Below are positions 12,076 to 23,280 of a DNA stretch of 64,000 nucleotides, piece by piece. The translations under genes and the position numbers were made by a program. Numbering within the stretch: position 1 is the stretch's first letter; each line of letters opens with the position of its first letter. Origin of the DNA: Daedaleopsis sinensis (lineage: Eukaryota > Basidiomycota > Agaricomycetes > Polyporales > Polyporaceae); the NCBI GenBank assembly GCA_033807695.1, contig CM066302.1, positions 3,906,001-3,970,000 of the forward strand. The letters run 5' to 3'. Below the pieces are notes generated by a model that had not been told where the DNA came from, ran no database searches, and saw only the letters and a program-made list of their open reading frames with translations.

Positions 12076-13724
12076 ATGCCTGTGCCCACACCGCCAGTCG
12101 CAGTTCGCCGTGTTGGGCCTCAGTCTCCAACGACCGCTCAGCGTAAGTCCAGTTTGAGAGTCTTGGGGACGTCACGGCTCATCTTGTTCTCTGCAGTCCA
12201 ATGGGCGGAGCTTCCAATTATCGACATTTCGAAAGCTCGCAGCCAACAAGGGCTCGCGGAGCTCGTGCCGGCCGTCCGCGACGCTATGCACACGAAAGGG
12301 TTCATGTACGTGATCAACCATGGCCTCGACCAACGACAGGTATGCACGCGCGAATCCAGGATTCAACCCACTTGGACATTGGACATATGTAGAACGACCG
12401 TATCTTCGACATCGCAGACATTCCATTCACTCACGTACCCGATGCGGAGAAAAAAGACTTCGAAGCTACGCCCCGGGAGAGCGGCTATTGGAAGGGATAC
12501 AAGCCGCACCAATTCTTCGTGCGTTCTAGCGTGACTACTAACCGGATTGGCTCCGCCCTTACTCGATTCCTCTGTCCTGTTCTGCACACAGCACATTGAG
12601 AACGGCGTCCATGATCAGATCGAGATGTATAGCGGTACGCACCCCTTGGCCATGATGCACGATTCACGCGCCCAATGACGATACAGCGCACCACGTCGTC
12701 GAGATGCAGGAGCATCCCAAGGCCATACAGCCTTTCCTGTCGGAAGTGTCCGCATTTATCAAGACCAACATCGACCAAGTCGTGGATCCGATCCTGAGGT
12801 ATGACTATATCACCGAGGAGGTGGGGGTACTGATCTGACCTACCACCCCATAGGATTCTCTCTCTAGGCCTAGAGTTGCCTGAAGACGCATTAACCAATC
12901 TCCATCATTTCGACGGCACGTCCGGGAGGTCCTGGTGTAAGTGACGTGACCAATTTCTGCTACATTACAGTGGCACTCATGATACTGACGAAAGCACCCG
13001 TGTAGTGTGTTTCCAAAAGTAGTCAGTAGATACCGATGTTTGCGCACAGGCCTTCCAGCGCTCACTTGTGCCAGCTATCCGTACACGAAGGACGATGGGG
13101 AGAAAGCGGGGGACGTCTGGCTGAAGGGCCACACTGGTGAGTCACAAATCGCACACCGCCATGACAGAGCAGGGTTGATTCACGTTCCACGTTAGTAGAC
13201 TCGACGTGCCTTTCTGTGCTATGGAGCCAGCCTATCTCCGCCCTACAAATCAAAGCTTCTGACGGCGAGTGGCGATGGGTTCGTCACATCGACAATGCGC
13301 TCGTACGTGCTGCGACCGCGTCCGCTAGCCCGAGGTCGATCGCAGCTTACTGAGAGCTCCTCGCATGCAGGTTGTGAACATTGGCGACGGGATCGAGATG
13401 CTCTCCGGTGGATTCTACAAGGCGGCGATCCACCGCGTCGTCCAGTCGCCTCCCGACCAGCGCGGACTCGAGCGGCTCACCGTGGTGTTCTTTTTCGTCG
13501 TCGCGGACAAGGATGTCAAGCTCGCGCCTCTCGCGGAGAGCCCGGTTCTGCAGCGCGTCGGCATCGAGCGGAAGTGTGCTGACGAGGATGCACTGACGAT
13601 GGCTGAGTGGATGCACGCGCGGTTGCGGACCTACGGCACTGCCAGGCCGCTGGCTAAAAGTGCGGACGGAACGGAGGTGGAGGAGATGATGAGGGGCATC
13701 CAAACCATCATGTACTATAACTGA
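12076..13724 (+). CDS. 2-oxoglutarate/Fe(II)-dependent dioxygenase, copy 2
   Basis: Paralog of the gene at 5687 with the same exon pattern. N-terminal blocks are QWAELPIIDIS, GFMYVINHGLDQRQ and SGYWKGYKPHQFF; then LGLELPEDALTNLHHF, and DVWLKGHT at the start of the core. To keep the iron ligands as H-T-D the acceptor must be the second of two tandem tags (ttagtag, about 13194-13199), giving HTDSTCLSVLWSQPIS; use of the first tag would insert a residue and lose the HxD. The distal His lies in KAAIHRVVQSPPDQR. The protein ends MYYN. The substrate is unknown. One donor near 13021 reads gtcagt rather than gtgagt but keeps frame. The gene appears intact. Confidence 0.85.
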
Positions 13725-14466
13725 CCGATTCAAGGACGTCCGCGCCAACAAGACTTGAATGCACAGATCTTACCCTTGTTCTAAGACGCTGGTGTCCCTT
13801 CGGTCCCCTTGTCCGTCGCTCTTCTATGATGTCTTGCACGATGCTACGACCGTAAAACAGTATGTCTAGTTTTCTCGCTCATCTTTACCAAGCCCTACTT
13901 AAGTAGAGCTTACAGTTCTGTACGCAGTTCACGGAAGCAAAGGCCCGACGTAAGTGAGCTACCTTAGTACGATGCCGAAGAGCGCCGATGCGAACTCACG
14001 AAGAACATCATGAGAAGAGGGTCCCCTACTACAGGTCGCGCGGATGACCTTCATTTGCTATATGTGCACTCCTCTGCACTGTGGCAGCATATTATCCTCA
14101 ACATCAGTCATCGCGGGAGCTATAATAAGATGCCAAGGGTCTCCCGTGGTCTATGCAAGTCCCGACAGCAAGGTAAGTATAACGTTCCGGTCCATACTTA
14201 TGCAGGATCCTTCTCACGATAGCCTTCTTGAGGACTCTCTGAGAGCAGAACTTACCAGCGCAATACTAGCCGCTCATTGTGGTACGTGAAGTCCTGTTTT
14301 CCACCGGTCATCGGGTACCCTCAAACCTTCAAGCACTCCCATGTATATATAGTGCCGAACCTTTACCACTCCTTGGTAATAGGTCGAACTCTACAAAACC
14401 ATCCGTGCTCTACCGTTGTCTCAATCTCCTCACCTGCGTCTTGTTTACCCCTCGCAACAGCTGAGC
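13725..14466. other. Intergenic, no gene seen
   Basis: Spacer between dioxygenases 2 and 3. Frames on both strands are short and lack family motifs. It must contain the core promoter of the third dioxygenase (tatata at 14344). Confidence 0.4.
14344..14349 (+). promoter_or_regulatory. TATA box of dioxygenase 3
   Basis: The run gtatatatag lies about 120 bp upstream of the ATG at 14467, a normal distance when a short leader is present. Confidence 0.5.
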
Positions 14467-16131
14467 ATGCCTGTACCAGCACCCCCGCTTGCTGCCCACT
14501 ATGTCCCTCCACCTACGACGCAGGAGAACCGTACGCAGCTTGTCGGTGGCGTCGGATACTACTACGAGAGCCGCTGACACCCTCCTTTCAGTTCCCTGGG
14601 TTGAGTTCCCCGTCGTCGACCTCTCAAAAGCAAGTACCCCAGAGGGTCGCGCGGAGCTCATGCCCATCGTCCGAGACGCGATGCACACGTACGGCTTCAT
14701 ATACGTGGTCAATCATGGCATCACGCAAGCGCAGGTAAGTCACATTCTGGTTTTGATCGGTCGTTACAACGTTGCTCATGCAGGCTTCGGCGGGTAGAAT
14801 GAGCGGATGTGCGATATCGCGGACGTCCCCCTCACTAATGTCCCTGAAGAAGAAAAGAAGAAATATGTGGTCAAGGGGCGCGAGATCGGAATCTTCCGGG
14901 GCTACAAGCCTCGTCAATATTTCGTGAGCAGACGACGCCTCTATGTCCTCTACCGCACCACAGTACCCTGACAGTCCCGTCCACAGCATATCGACAACGG
15001 CGTTCACGATCAGATCGAGAACTACAGCAGTGCGTGGCCGTAGCCCTCGTCCGTGTGGCTTTGCCGAGAACTGAATGTATGCGCCATTCAGCCCATATCG
15101 AGCCGGAGATGCAGCAGCACCCGGAGATCCTCAGGCCATTCCTCCCCGAGATGACCGCGTTCAACAAGCACAACCATTTCAACGTTCTCCACCCAATCTT
15201 GCGGTATGTCGCAGTCTCCCCCCTCCAATACTCGTGTTCACCTGACATTCATATGCATCTCAGCCTGCTTGCGCAAGGTCTGGAGCTGCCCGAGGACACG
15301 TTCGTGAAGATACACTCGTTCGATGGCGCTATCAACAAGACATTCTGTGAGTAGCTGCTGAACTTCGCCACCAACGTTACTGACCTAAGTGACCACCGCC
15401 CCAGTACGGTTCCAGAAGTAGTGAGTAGTCTCTTGCACACTTGTGCAAGTCCGCTGAACTGGTCAACTTGAACGTGTCATCCGAGTCACAGCTTCCCATA
15501 TTCGAAGGAGGACGGGAACAAAGCAAACGATGTGTGGCTGAAGGGACATAAAGGAAAGTCTTTTGCGCAATAATAGTACAGCCCATCGTCCAGCTCACTG
15601 CGACCTCACCGTCTGCAGATTACACCACCATCTCTATCCTTTACAGCCAGCCCGTGTCCGCTCTACAAGTCAAAAACCCTGAAGGCGAATGGCGCTGGGT
15701 ACGTCACCTGGAGAACGCACTCGTAAGTCCGCCCAACTAGCCCTCCTCGCCCTCACGCATCGTACCGACCCTCTCGCCCGCAGATCGTCAACATCGGCGA
15801 CGCGCTCGAGACGTTCTCGGGCGGGTTCTACAAGCCCGCCATCCACCGCGTTGTGCAGCCGCCCGCGGACCAGCGCGGGCACCCGCGCCTCGGCCTCATC
15901 TACTTCGCCTTCGCCGACGACGACGTGAAGCTTGTGCCGTTCACGGAGAGCCCGGTCGTGCAGCGGCTGGGCATCGTCCGCGACGAGGAGAAGGTGCTGA
16001 ACGCGCCGACGATGCTGCAGTGGATTCAGGCCCGCACGAAGGCGTATGGTGCGGCACCGTTGGAGAAGCGGCCGGACGGGACGGAGCGGGACGAGATCAT
16101 GAAAGGGATCTTCACGACGCACTACAATTAG
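14467..16131 (+). CDS. 2-oxoglutarate/Fe(II)-dependent dioxygenase, copy 3, with a suspect splice donor
   Basis: Third paralog. Blocks: PWVEFPVVDLSKAS, YGFIYVVNHGITQAQ, IFRGYKPRQYF, LELPEDTFVKIHSF, DVWLKGHK, then DYTTISILYSQPVSALQV. The distal His is in KPAIHRVVQPPADQRG, and the end is IFTTHYN. The intron that splits the HxD Asp codon in copies 1 and 2 begins gtacgc and gtgagt there; here the matching position reads gaaagt (about 15554), so no GT donor exists in the needed phase. Reading through meets a stop at once. Either a rare non-canonical donor is used or the gene is recently disabled. The rest looks well kept, so the change would be young. Its TATA box is at 14344. Confidence 0.8.
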
Positions 16132-17029
16132 GGAGATGTGGTTACCAGTGGTGTTTACATGAGAATGTAAGAAAGACGGCTCACAGCATGAGGTGCCACT
16201 GTTCGTTCTACTACGAGTAGCATCGAGCAGCGGAAGTAGGTACCATCGGGGAGACATTAGCCTTTCGACCGTCGGGGTCAGGCTTTATCTTGCGTCGCAG
16301 ACAGGTAGGGTCAAGTACTACTACTAAAGTCGGAGGAAGAATTCGAGATCACCACCAACTTGAATGAGTCATTCGGGTTGAATGTCCGATTGATGCACCC
16401 CGCAAGGAATCAGTTCTCCGCCAAAAGTATTTGAAACAGCGAACATTGAACATGCGTGACCGGACGTTGTCACGCATGTGTTACAGTGTAGCTGGCTCAG
16501 CGCTAGCGTCGCGCTCAACGTTTGTCTCTTCTCCTCTCCCGGGGGAGACAACCCACGACTCGACTGTCGACAACCGCTTTTTGGCATACCAGATTTATCT
16601 AGCTCTCTAGACAAAGCGAACACTGAGAAAGCTGAGAATAGTCTCGTGCAGGAATCACTCCAAGTTTACGCCATCGCGGTAGCAGGCAGGCGAAGTCAAC
16701 ACGTGTTGTTCGAAGACCTTGCCAGCCGGTAGCAGCGCCATCGTGCTGCTGATACCCTACGCTGGAGCCTTGTGAGCCTATCTTGATATATAGAGCGTAT
16801 CAGCTCACTGGACACTGATTGTCTTTGTCCGAATTCTCTTTGTAGATCGTACACAGGAGTCCAGAATGAATGCGAGTACCCACTGTCGCGACGACTTCCA
16901 GGCTATGCGTTCAACTCAGCCAAACAAGTTGAGAAAGTCCCCTCCTCAAGGTGAAGTTTAGCGTATTTCAGTTCTTGGCATTGAAATTCATGCAGTTACT
17001 CATCTTACCTCACAGTCGAAAGTAGAACA
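16132..17029. other. Spacer crossing the left edge of the inverted duplication
   Basis: No gene seen. Similarity to the right-hand unit (read in reverse near 38100-38680) starts at about 16449. Open frames here are not preserved between the two copies, which argues that the part upstream of 17030 is promoter or other non-coding DNA. Confidence 0.5.
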
Positions 17030-17914
17030 ATGGCGATAGCTAGGGGAGCAGTGTTCACTCAGACCGACTCCACCGGACGAGGAACAACGTCGACTGTATC
17101 GACGAGTCGTAGTAGCGTATCCGTCACGCGCTGGAAGGAGAATGACAAAGTGACATTAAAAATTGTGTCATCGGTGCGTATGTGCAACAAAGTTCGTTGT
17201 ACTCATGTTTGATTTTCTGCTACTTGCAGGATCAACATGCCACCGATAGCGACGATAGCGACTACTTCAAGCAGTTTCTTCAAGCTCTCCTATACCCATT
17301 GACAGCCCTTGAACATTACTGGGCACTGCGGGCCGCTCGAGCAGAGATGCTGCTCCAGGCGCAACAAGAGCTCAAGAAGGAATTAGTTGCCGCATCTTTA
17401 ACTCACGAAGAGCGACATTGGGTAAGACGACCACTACCAATATGCGCCCTTTGCTCACCTGATATGACGTGTGTAGCGTGCCATAGCTGCGGTCAATGAG
17501 CGTTACGCACGCGAGTTCGCTCATATAAGAGGCATGATCGTACGTCCTGCTCCGTTCGCTGCCTACCGCTTGATGACTGCTAAATGTGCGGCTGTAGTGG
17601 GCACTGTCAATCACCGTAGCTACATTGACTGGACTGGTCGTGTTTCTCCTTGTCCGCTATGTCCCTCCAGCACCGTTTGAACCTGCGACGAGACGAAACA
17701 CCCCTGTACACTTCACTATCCCTGTTCTCTCACCTTTTACATCCGTCGTGAGTACCCAGCGCTTTATTCTGGCTTGATGATACTAACTCCTATGCGACGA
17801 TGCTAGATCGAACACGAGACATCTGCCGTGAACATTCAACTCGTCGCAGTCTTGCTGCTAGCGGGCGGAATCTCCTTTGTGTTATGGATGAAGTGCTGCA
17901 CGGGCCGCCGATGA
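17030..17914 (+). CDS. Gene A: small two-TM membrane protein of unknown family
   Basis: Five exons (17030-17173, 17230-17421, 17477-17539, 17598-17747, 17807-17914), each a multiple of three, give 218 residues. The N-terminal third is Ser/Thr-rich (GTTSTVSTSRSSVSVTRW). A helical Ala/Glu/Gln-rich stretch follows (ALRAARAEMLLQAQQELKK, about residues 75-93). TM1 is at about 134-155 (WALSITVATLTGLVVFLL) and TM2 at about 193-213 (IQLVAVLLLAGGISFVLW), with the short basic end CCTGRR. I do not recognise the family. The second copy (A', 37200-38098 reverse) keeps the same five-exon structure with many substitutions, which suggests that both are real genes. Confidence 0.75.
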
Positions 17915-18109
17915 CTACAGCCACCCCGGCGCAATGAGTCCACGCCACCGAGTTGACTTCGTCCGCCGTTCGCTGTCTGTTGTTGTCCGACGGTTCGCGC
18001 GGCGATAACCGGGGTGGCACCTACCCGCCGGCTCTAGCCATACAAAGCAGGACTCGCTTATGTCCAGTGGCTCATCGTCAAAGCCAAAGCAGAGGGCCAA
18101 ACCACCACA

Positions 18110-18117
18110 TATATATA
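18110..18117 (+). promoter_or_regulatory. TATA box of gene B
   Basis: The run catatatatatc lies about 95 bp upstream of the ATG at 18210. The same element is kept in the inverted copy (36996-37005), so both copies carry a promoter. Confidence 0.55.
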
Positions 18118-18209
18118 TCAACCGACTCTCAACCATCCTCTCGCTATACTACCGATTCCTCCCGAGCCTCTTACCACTTCCCCCACCCCGATCACCGACC
18201 ACATTCGCG

Positions 18210-19312
18210 ATGTCCACTTCCCCGTCAGCTCATCCAGGCACACTGAAGCTCCTCTATGGTACAGTAAGATCAGAATCGACCATGGCGTATGAAGACAAAG
18301 TCAAGGCGCTCGGACGATACATCGCCCTGATCGACGCGCACTTCCCCGACCGCCCAGAACCCGCGGTGCACTTCTTCCTCCTCCTCAACATGTACCGGTG
18401 CGTCCCTAAACCTCTCCAAAATCCGCACGTCCGCACGCTCACACTCACACTCACCGTCGCAGGCACGCTTACCCCATCCTCCTCCCGCACTTCTGCCGTA
18501 TGTTCCGGGACCACCCCCCGCTCCTCACCGCATTCAATCTCTACCTCCCTGCTCCCGACTACCGCTTCTTCTGCCTCCCCCACACGGAACCCGGCCGCAT
18601 GACAGTCATGCTCATGACACCGGATGGCAACATGCAGTGGGTCACCGACCCTGTCCCCGCCCCTGTTCCTGCCCCCTCTCGGTCCTCTCCTTCGAACATA
18701 TCGGCGGCCCACACGCGCGCCGCCACGTTCATGCTCCGCGTCTGGGCGCATTGCCCCCCGAGCGCGACACGCGGGATCATCGGCGTGCTCGCCGCGCTCT
18801 TCCCCGCGCACCTCAAGAGGGAGCCACACGCACACTACGGCCGTTTCACCACTGGAGACGCCGCCGTCGCGCTCGCGCACGGGTGCTTACGCCGCGCAGA
18901 GGACGTACGCACCATCTGCGCGCTCTTAGTCGATGGGGGCGGGAATACGGACGCGGACGCAGGTATGCGTGCGGAGTCAGGCGCGGATGGAAATGCGGGC
19001 GGGAATGCGGGCGGGAGCGTTGACGACGTGCAGGGGCGCGGGCAGCGGGACGACGTGGGGATGCTGCAAGAGCTGGGAGCGTTCGTGCCCGAGGACGAGT
19101 TCCTCGCTCGCGCGGAGCTCACGCGGGCCGAGTTTGAGGCGAGGTCACGACGGATCGAAGGAGTGCTCGCGCTGGCGCAATCTGGAAGGCTGGGCGTGGC
19201 TGATCCGGGTGCGAGTGCTGCTGCTGCGGGTGCGGATGCAGGTACGAAGGCGAAGACCCCAGCTGCAGAGGCAAGCGGCGCGCGTCGCTCACGCAAAAAG
19301 GGCCGCAAGTGA
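18210..19312 (+). CDS. Gene B: single PAH-domain (Sin3-like) protein
   Basis: Two exons (18210-18397 and 18463-19312) give 345 residues. Residues about 28-95 fit a paired amphipathic helix domain: YIALIDAHFPDRPE, FFLLLNMYR, CRMFRDHP, then LLTAFNLYLPAPDYRFF. They resemble the PAH pattern of Sin3, in which a short helix is followed by an F-x-x-HPxLxxxFNxFLP motif. PAH domains bind short helices of transcription regulators. The rest is a helical middle region (TRGIIGVLAALFPAHLKRE) and a low-complexity Gly/Asp/Ala tail ending in a basic RRSRKKGRK that could be a nuclear signal. There is no histone-deacetylase-interaction domain, so it is not Sin3 itself. The family call is inference from the motif; the gene call is firm because copy B' (35826-36904 reverse) is also intact. 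Confidence 0.72.
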
Positions 19313-19396
19313 AATATGGAGGACAGAGGGTGCATGTCATTCATTGCATTGCATATACACATATTTCTATGAGTGGTACAACAACTACTTTGGCAC

Positions 19397-21794
19397 CTAC
19401 GCCTTCATCGCAGCGAACTCCACCACAAACTCCTCCATCGCATTCAGCGCCTCCTCCAAGTGCTCATACTGCAGCTTCTGGCCCCGGCTGCGCGCGAGCG
19501 ACGTCGCCGTCCTGCACGTGTTCTTGATCTGCCGTCCATTGACGTCCCGCTGCGCGAGCTTCTCGACAAGCTCTTCTGACAGCTCGCCGTCCTTGATGCC
19601 CGCCTTGCGGATGAACGCGCGCCAGATCTGCACCTTCGTCGGCACGGTGAGCTCGTTGAAGTGCAGCGCGACGTGGATGCGCGACAGGAAGGCCTCGTCG
19701 AAGGTCGAGATACGGTTCGTGGTGAGGAAGAGGATGCCGCGGTAGTACTCGACATGGCGCAGGAAGACGGCGACCATGGCGTTCCGCTCGAGGTCGTGCA
19801 GCGAGCGCTGCTCCAGGAAGACGTCCGCCTGTACGTGTCGCGGTCAGCGATGCACTCTGAGATTGAGCGCTGTAGTACTCACCTCGTCGATGAGAACGAT
19901 GGCGTTCCAGCACGTGGCGACGTCGAATATCCTCTCGAGCGTGCTGTCCAGCTCCGACGGCTTGATACCAAGGTCGCCGCTCCCGACAACGTACAACGGC
20001 TTCCGGATGTGTTCACTTGTCGCCTCCGCAGAAAGCGTCTTGCCGACACCGGGGGGACCGTAGAGGTTGATGACGAGACCTTGGCCCTTGCCGCGCACGA
20101 AATCGTCGAAGCCAGAATCCGAGTCGTGAGCCTCAATGAGGGAGCGAAGGAGGGTCTTGCGGTCATCCGGGAGGACGAGGCCCTCGAAGGTCTCCGGGTT
20201 CCATGTGATGGGCGTGATATGCTGCACGTTGAACTCGACTGGACAGAATGTCAACAGGCCGTCCGGGGGAGAGATAGCAATGTGACATACGCCAGAACTT
20301 GTCCGACAGGCTGAATCCGTATACTATCGGCGTAGTGAGCAGAAGCTGCTCGTCTGTGAGGCCGGTTTTCTCCTTCTCTTTTGCGTGAGTCCAAACGGTA
20401 CCTGTCCATGCGTAGCTCAGAGCTGCATTATCTCAGGAGAGAAGGGAGGAAGGAACATACCACGATCCGCTGGAAGTTGGACGATCAGATTGTCTACGAT
20501 CGGCTTGGGTACCGCATAATTTGGCTGTAAACGGACAAAGTTACCTGGCCAATATCGTCAATATGATCCCATGTCTTTGAGGAACATCAACGTTCAAACT
20601 TCAACCCTTACCCCTGTCGACCATGATACGAGACGTGACCTGTTAAGATGCACATGAGACGGAGAAGATCGAGCATCTCGAGCATGGACTCACGTTGTAC
20701 CGGATGTACGAGTCGCAGGTATGGCGTCCAGCAAGCCCCCGGTAATAGACATGGTGCACGCCGTTGAGCGACGCCCACTTCCTGCCACGCTTGATCAAGG
20801 CGGCCTTCAGGGACTCAGGATCGGGATGGTAGGAGAGCGGGTACACGCTCAGCCTGTTGATCTTCTGTGTGCCGCCGAATGCCCGAACGTGAATAGTGGT
20901 GAGGTGCTTGCCGAATGCTCGGCCCATGGGACGGAACGACGACGACTGGTCCTTCGGGCCGTCCTCGTCATCGTACTCATCGTCCATGATGTAGTCGTCA
21001 TCGTCTTCATCCAAGTCATCAGCGGAGTTGATGTATGCGTCGCCGTTGCTGCGCTTCGTAGCATCCTTTTGGGGGTCTGCCGCCTCTACACCCTCCACGG
21101 ACAGTGTGTAGCGATCGTCGCCGCGGCGGGCCGACAGCAGTCGCACGCAGCGCAGCTCTCCAGTTGCGTAGTCTCGAGTTACCAGGATGGTATGAGGGAC
21201 GAGAACCCCGTAGAGAAGGTCGAACGTGATCTCGCCGTTAGCTACGAGGCTTGCGATGTTGGCGAGGGTAGAGCGGTAGTTGGTGCGGAGCCAGTCGAGA
21301 AGAGCGGTCAGGGCATCGAGCTGCTGTCGCTCGTCGGAGTCTTCGGCGGAAGACGCCGACCGCAGCTTCTCCTCGTGCTTCTCGAGTTGTGGGAAGAACG
21401 AGATCAAGAGGATGGGGTCCAACTACGTGCGAAAATGTGTTCAGCAGCAGCTATCAAGCATTGGTGCGCATCGAATACGACTCACCTCTACCGGCTTGGA
21501 GTTCCAGGACAGACCTAGGACCTGCCCGATGACAGCTTGACATACGTTGATGAGATGCTCGCTCTTGACGACGATCTTGAACCTGATGGTCTGCTCGTGG
21601 GTGTTACGGGGATCGGGATGCCTGCGTACGATGACGAAGCAATAATCTTTCCAGTCGTCAGAGCTGGTGCCGCTCCCGACGGGCTGGACGAGCTCGGCGG
21701 GGACATTGGAGTTGGCGTCCTTGTGCTTCCATGCGTTCTCCCCTGCAGCCCAGTAATGGTCGACACACTTGATCTTGATCTTGTTTGAGGGCAT
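19397..21794 (-). CDS. Gene C: AAA+ ATPase with N-terminal DUF7025 domain (left copy)
   Basis: Seven-exon gene with the same structure as C' (686 residues at 41982). The N-terminal half holds the DUF7025 pattern: GEITFDLLYGVLVP, an acidic insert near 20950-21050, then INRLSVYPLSYHPDPESLK and LNGVHHVYYRGLAG. The ATPase has Walker A GPPGVGKT, Walker B IVLIDE split by an intron, sensor LTTNR, arginine-finger block SRIHVALHF and a lid with VNGRQIKNTCRTA. Fungal proteins of this class are common but little studied; a remodelling ATPase role is inferred from the fold. No stop or frameshift was seen. It is convergent with gene B, 84 bp between stop codons. I start at MPSNKIKIK because the TATA box (about 21890-21895) lies downstream of the earlier in-frame ATG. 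Confidence 0.88.
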
Positions 21795-21889
21795 GACGTT
21801 GGACGACTGTGGAGGGCGAAGAGTGACGAGTTGGTAACTGGCACAAGCTGCGGGGATGAAGAACACCTTGCCTGCTGTGTACGGGCGAC

Positions 21890-21895
21890 TTTATA
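21890..21895 (-). promoter_or_regulatory. TATA box of gene C
   Basis: The reverse strand reads gtataaag about 95 bp before the ATG at 21794. The same element sits at 41872 before C'. It helps to reject the upstream ATG near 21982 as the main start. Confidence 0.55.
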
Positions 21896-21899
21896 CCCG

Positions 21900-23280
21900 T
21901 CGTGACGATTGTGTGACTCGTTCTTGCGGTGCCGCGACGGAGTCATGAGTGCGAGCACATAACGCACAATCGCCTTGCTCATGGTGAACTGGGGTGCTTC
22001 AGGGCGGACTGGAATCTGTGGGCGAGGCGCGCTGAGGTTGGCAGTAGCGCGGTTCGTAGCTTGGAAACGACTCTTTTAAACTAAGTGAGATGAAAGACTG
22101 TGCATAGCTGTGAGGCAACAGAGATAAGCTAGGCCTCATTGTAGGAGGTAGTATCTGGAGGAAATCAGTGCTTCTTACTGCTTCCTGTGGACAGCAATAT
22201 GCCCACCATGCTGCAAGCGAACGGAGCCGTGCGGCGAGCTGTCCTTGGGTTCCTAATAGCACAGGCGGCGGTACTGTTTTTGGTGTTGATTAGTATTCTG
22301 ATCGAATATTCCGGCGACCGCTAAGTACCCACAACTACTGTAGCTGAAGAAGAAGAGCGAGCCGTAGTCTACAATAGGCAAGCGTATGCCGCGTGTGAGA
22401 TTGCAAGAACGACCCTATAACTGACAACTGTGAGTATCGAGTCATCGTCAGGTAGAATAAGAATCACATACTGCGCATTCCGATGCAACTGATGGAACTT
22501 CTGATGAGTGATTAGTTGTCAGTCGGAGATCGTACAACGTGAATGAGCACTTCTGAACAATCTTCCTTACTTTGGTAGCAGCACTCTGTCCGATAGGGTT
22601 ATCAATGCGATGCGCATACAGCCATTCCTCAGTAGAACAAAGACCAGAAGTTCTGGAGAGGCGGGTGCAGCTGCAGAAAACTCCCGCCGCAGCGGTTACC
22701 ACCTCGCGCTGAAGGAAGTCCAGACTACTAGCACCGCAATCCGAGCGTATCCATACTAGTCACTTTGAAGTACTTTGAGTATGTCACGGTACTTACTGAA
22801 GTGCTGGATGCGTCGACCACTAGAGGATGCGTGAGGCGGAGCAAGTGAAGTCGCGCATGGTGGAGGAGAGAACTCGAGGAGGGTAAACGCTGAAGCCAAC
22901 TTGAGTGACAGACGCGTCCAGTCACAGAAGACAAGCGGTGACATGTGACAGAGGATGAGCCCAGTGTGACTGTATGCGCGAGTCAAACTGTTTTTGAAAC
23001 TAGTCCTACGGCTCCTTGAGAGAGTGAGCACGAGTATAGTGGGGAAGAGCTCCCGATGGGGCATACTGCTATGAACCACGACAGGTCGCGCATACAGTCA
23101 CATCCGGAAACAGGCCCGTGCCTTACCTCGACTCCGAGGACGCACTTTGATGCAGCGACGCGTTCGCTTCTCCCATGGACATGAGCAGCCCGAATCATCG
23201 AGTGTTCGACGAAGACGGCGAATGATAGAGTGGAGAATAAGAACGGTGAACGTGTCCGCGCCGGGCGGGGGGTCTGTGCT
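21900..23280. other. Spacer between genes C and D (left unit)
   Basis: Homologous to 40639-41870 in the right unit. Apart from the 38-codon hydrophobic frame at 22208 I see no supported gene. Longer frames on the reverse strand are not preserved between the copies. Confidence 0.45.
22208..22324 (+). CDS. Candidate 38-aa single-TM microprotein (left copy)
   Basis: An ATG in good context (cccaccatg) opens a 38-codon frame. It has a short basic head (VRR at residues 8-10), one clear TM helix (LGFLIAQAAVLFLVLISIL, about 13-31) and the polar end EYSGDR. The other copy (41453-41569, reverse) keeps the full frame with three substitutions (N to T, V to A, L to W). All three are compatible with a membrane helix or its flank. 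It could also be one exon of a larger gene. No known family was recognised. Confidence 0.35.
   Translation: MLQANGAVRRAVLGFLIAQAAVLFLVLISILIEYSGDR

Noticed and set aside
18637..19023. Arg/Ala-rich frames overlapping gene B, and their mirror frames at 36121-36496 and 35803-36285
   Set aside because: Out-of-frame shadows of GC-rich coding sequence; the PAH frame has the conserved domain and clean splices.
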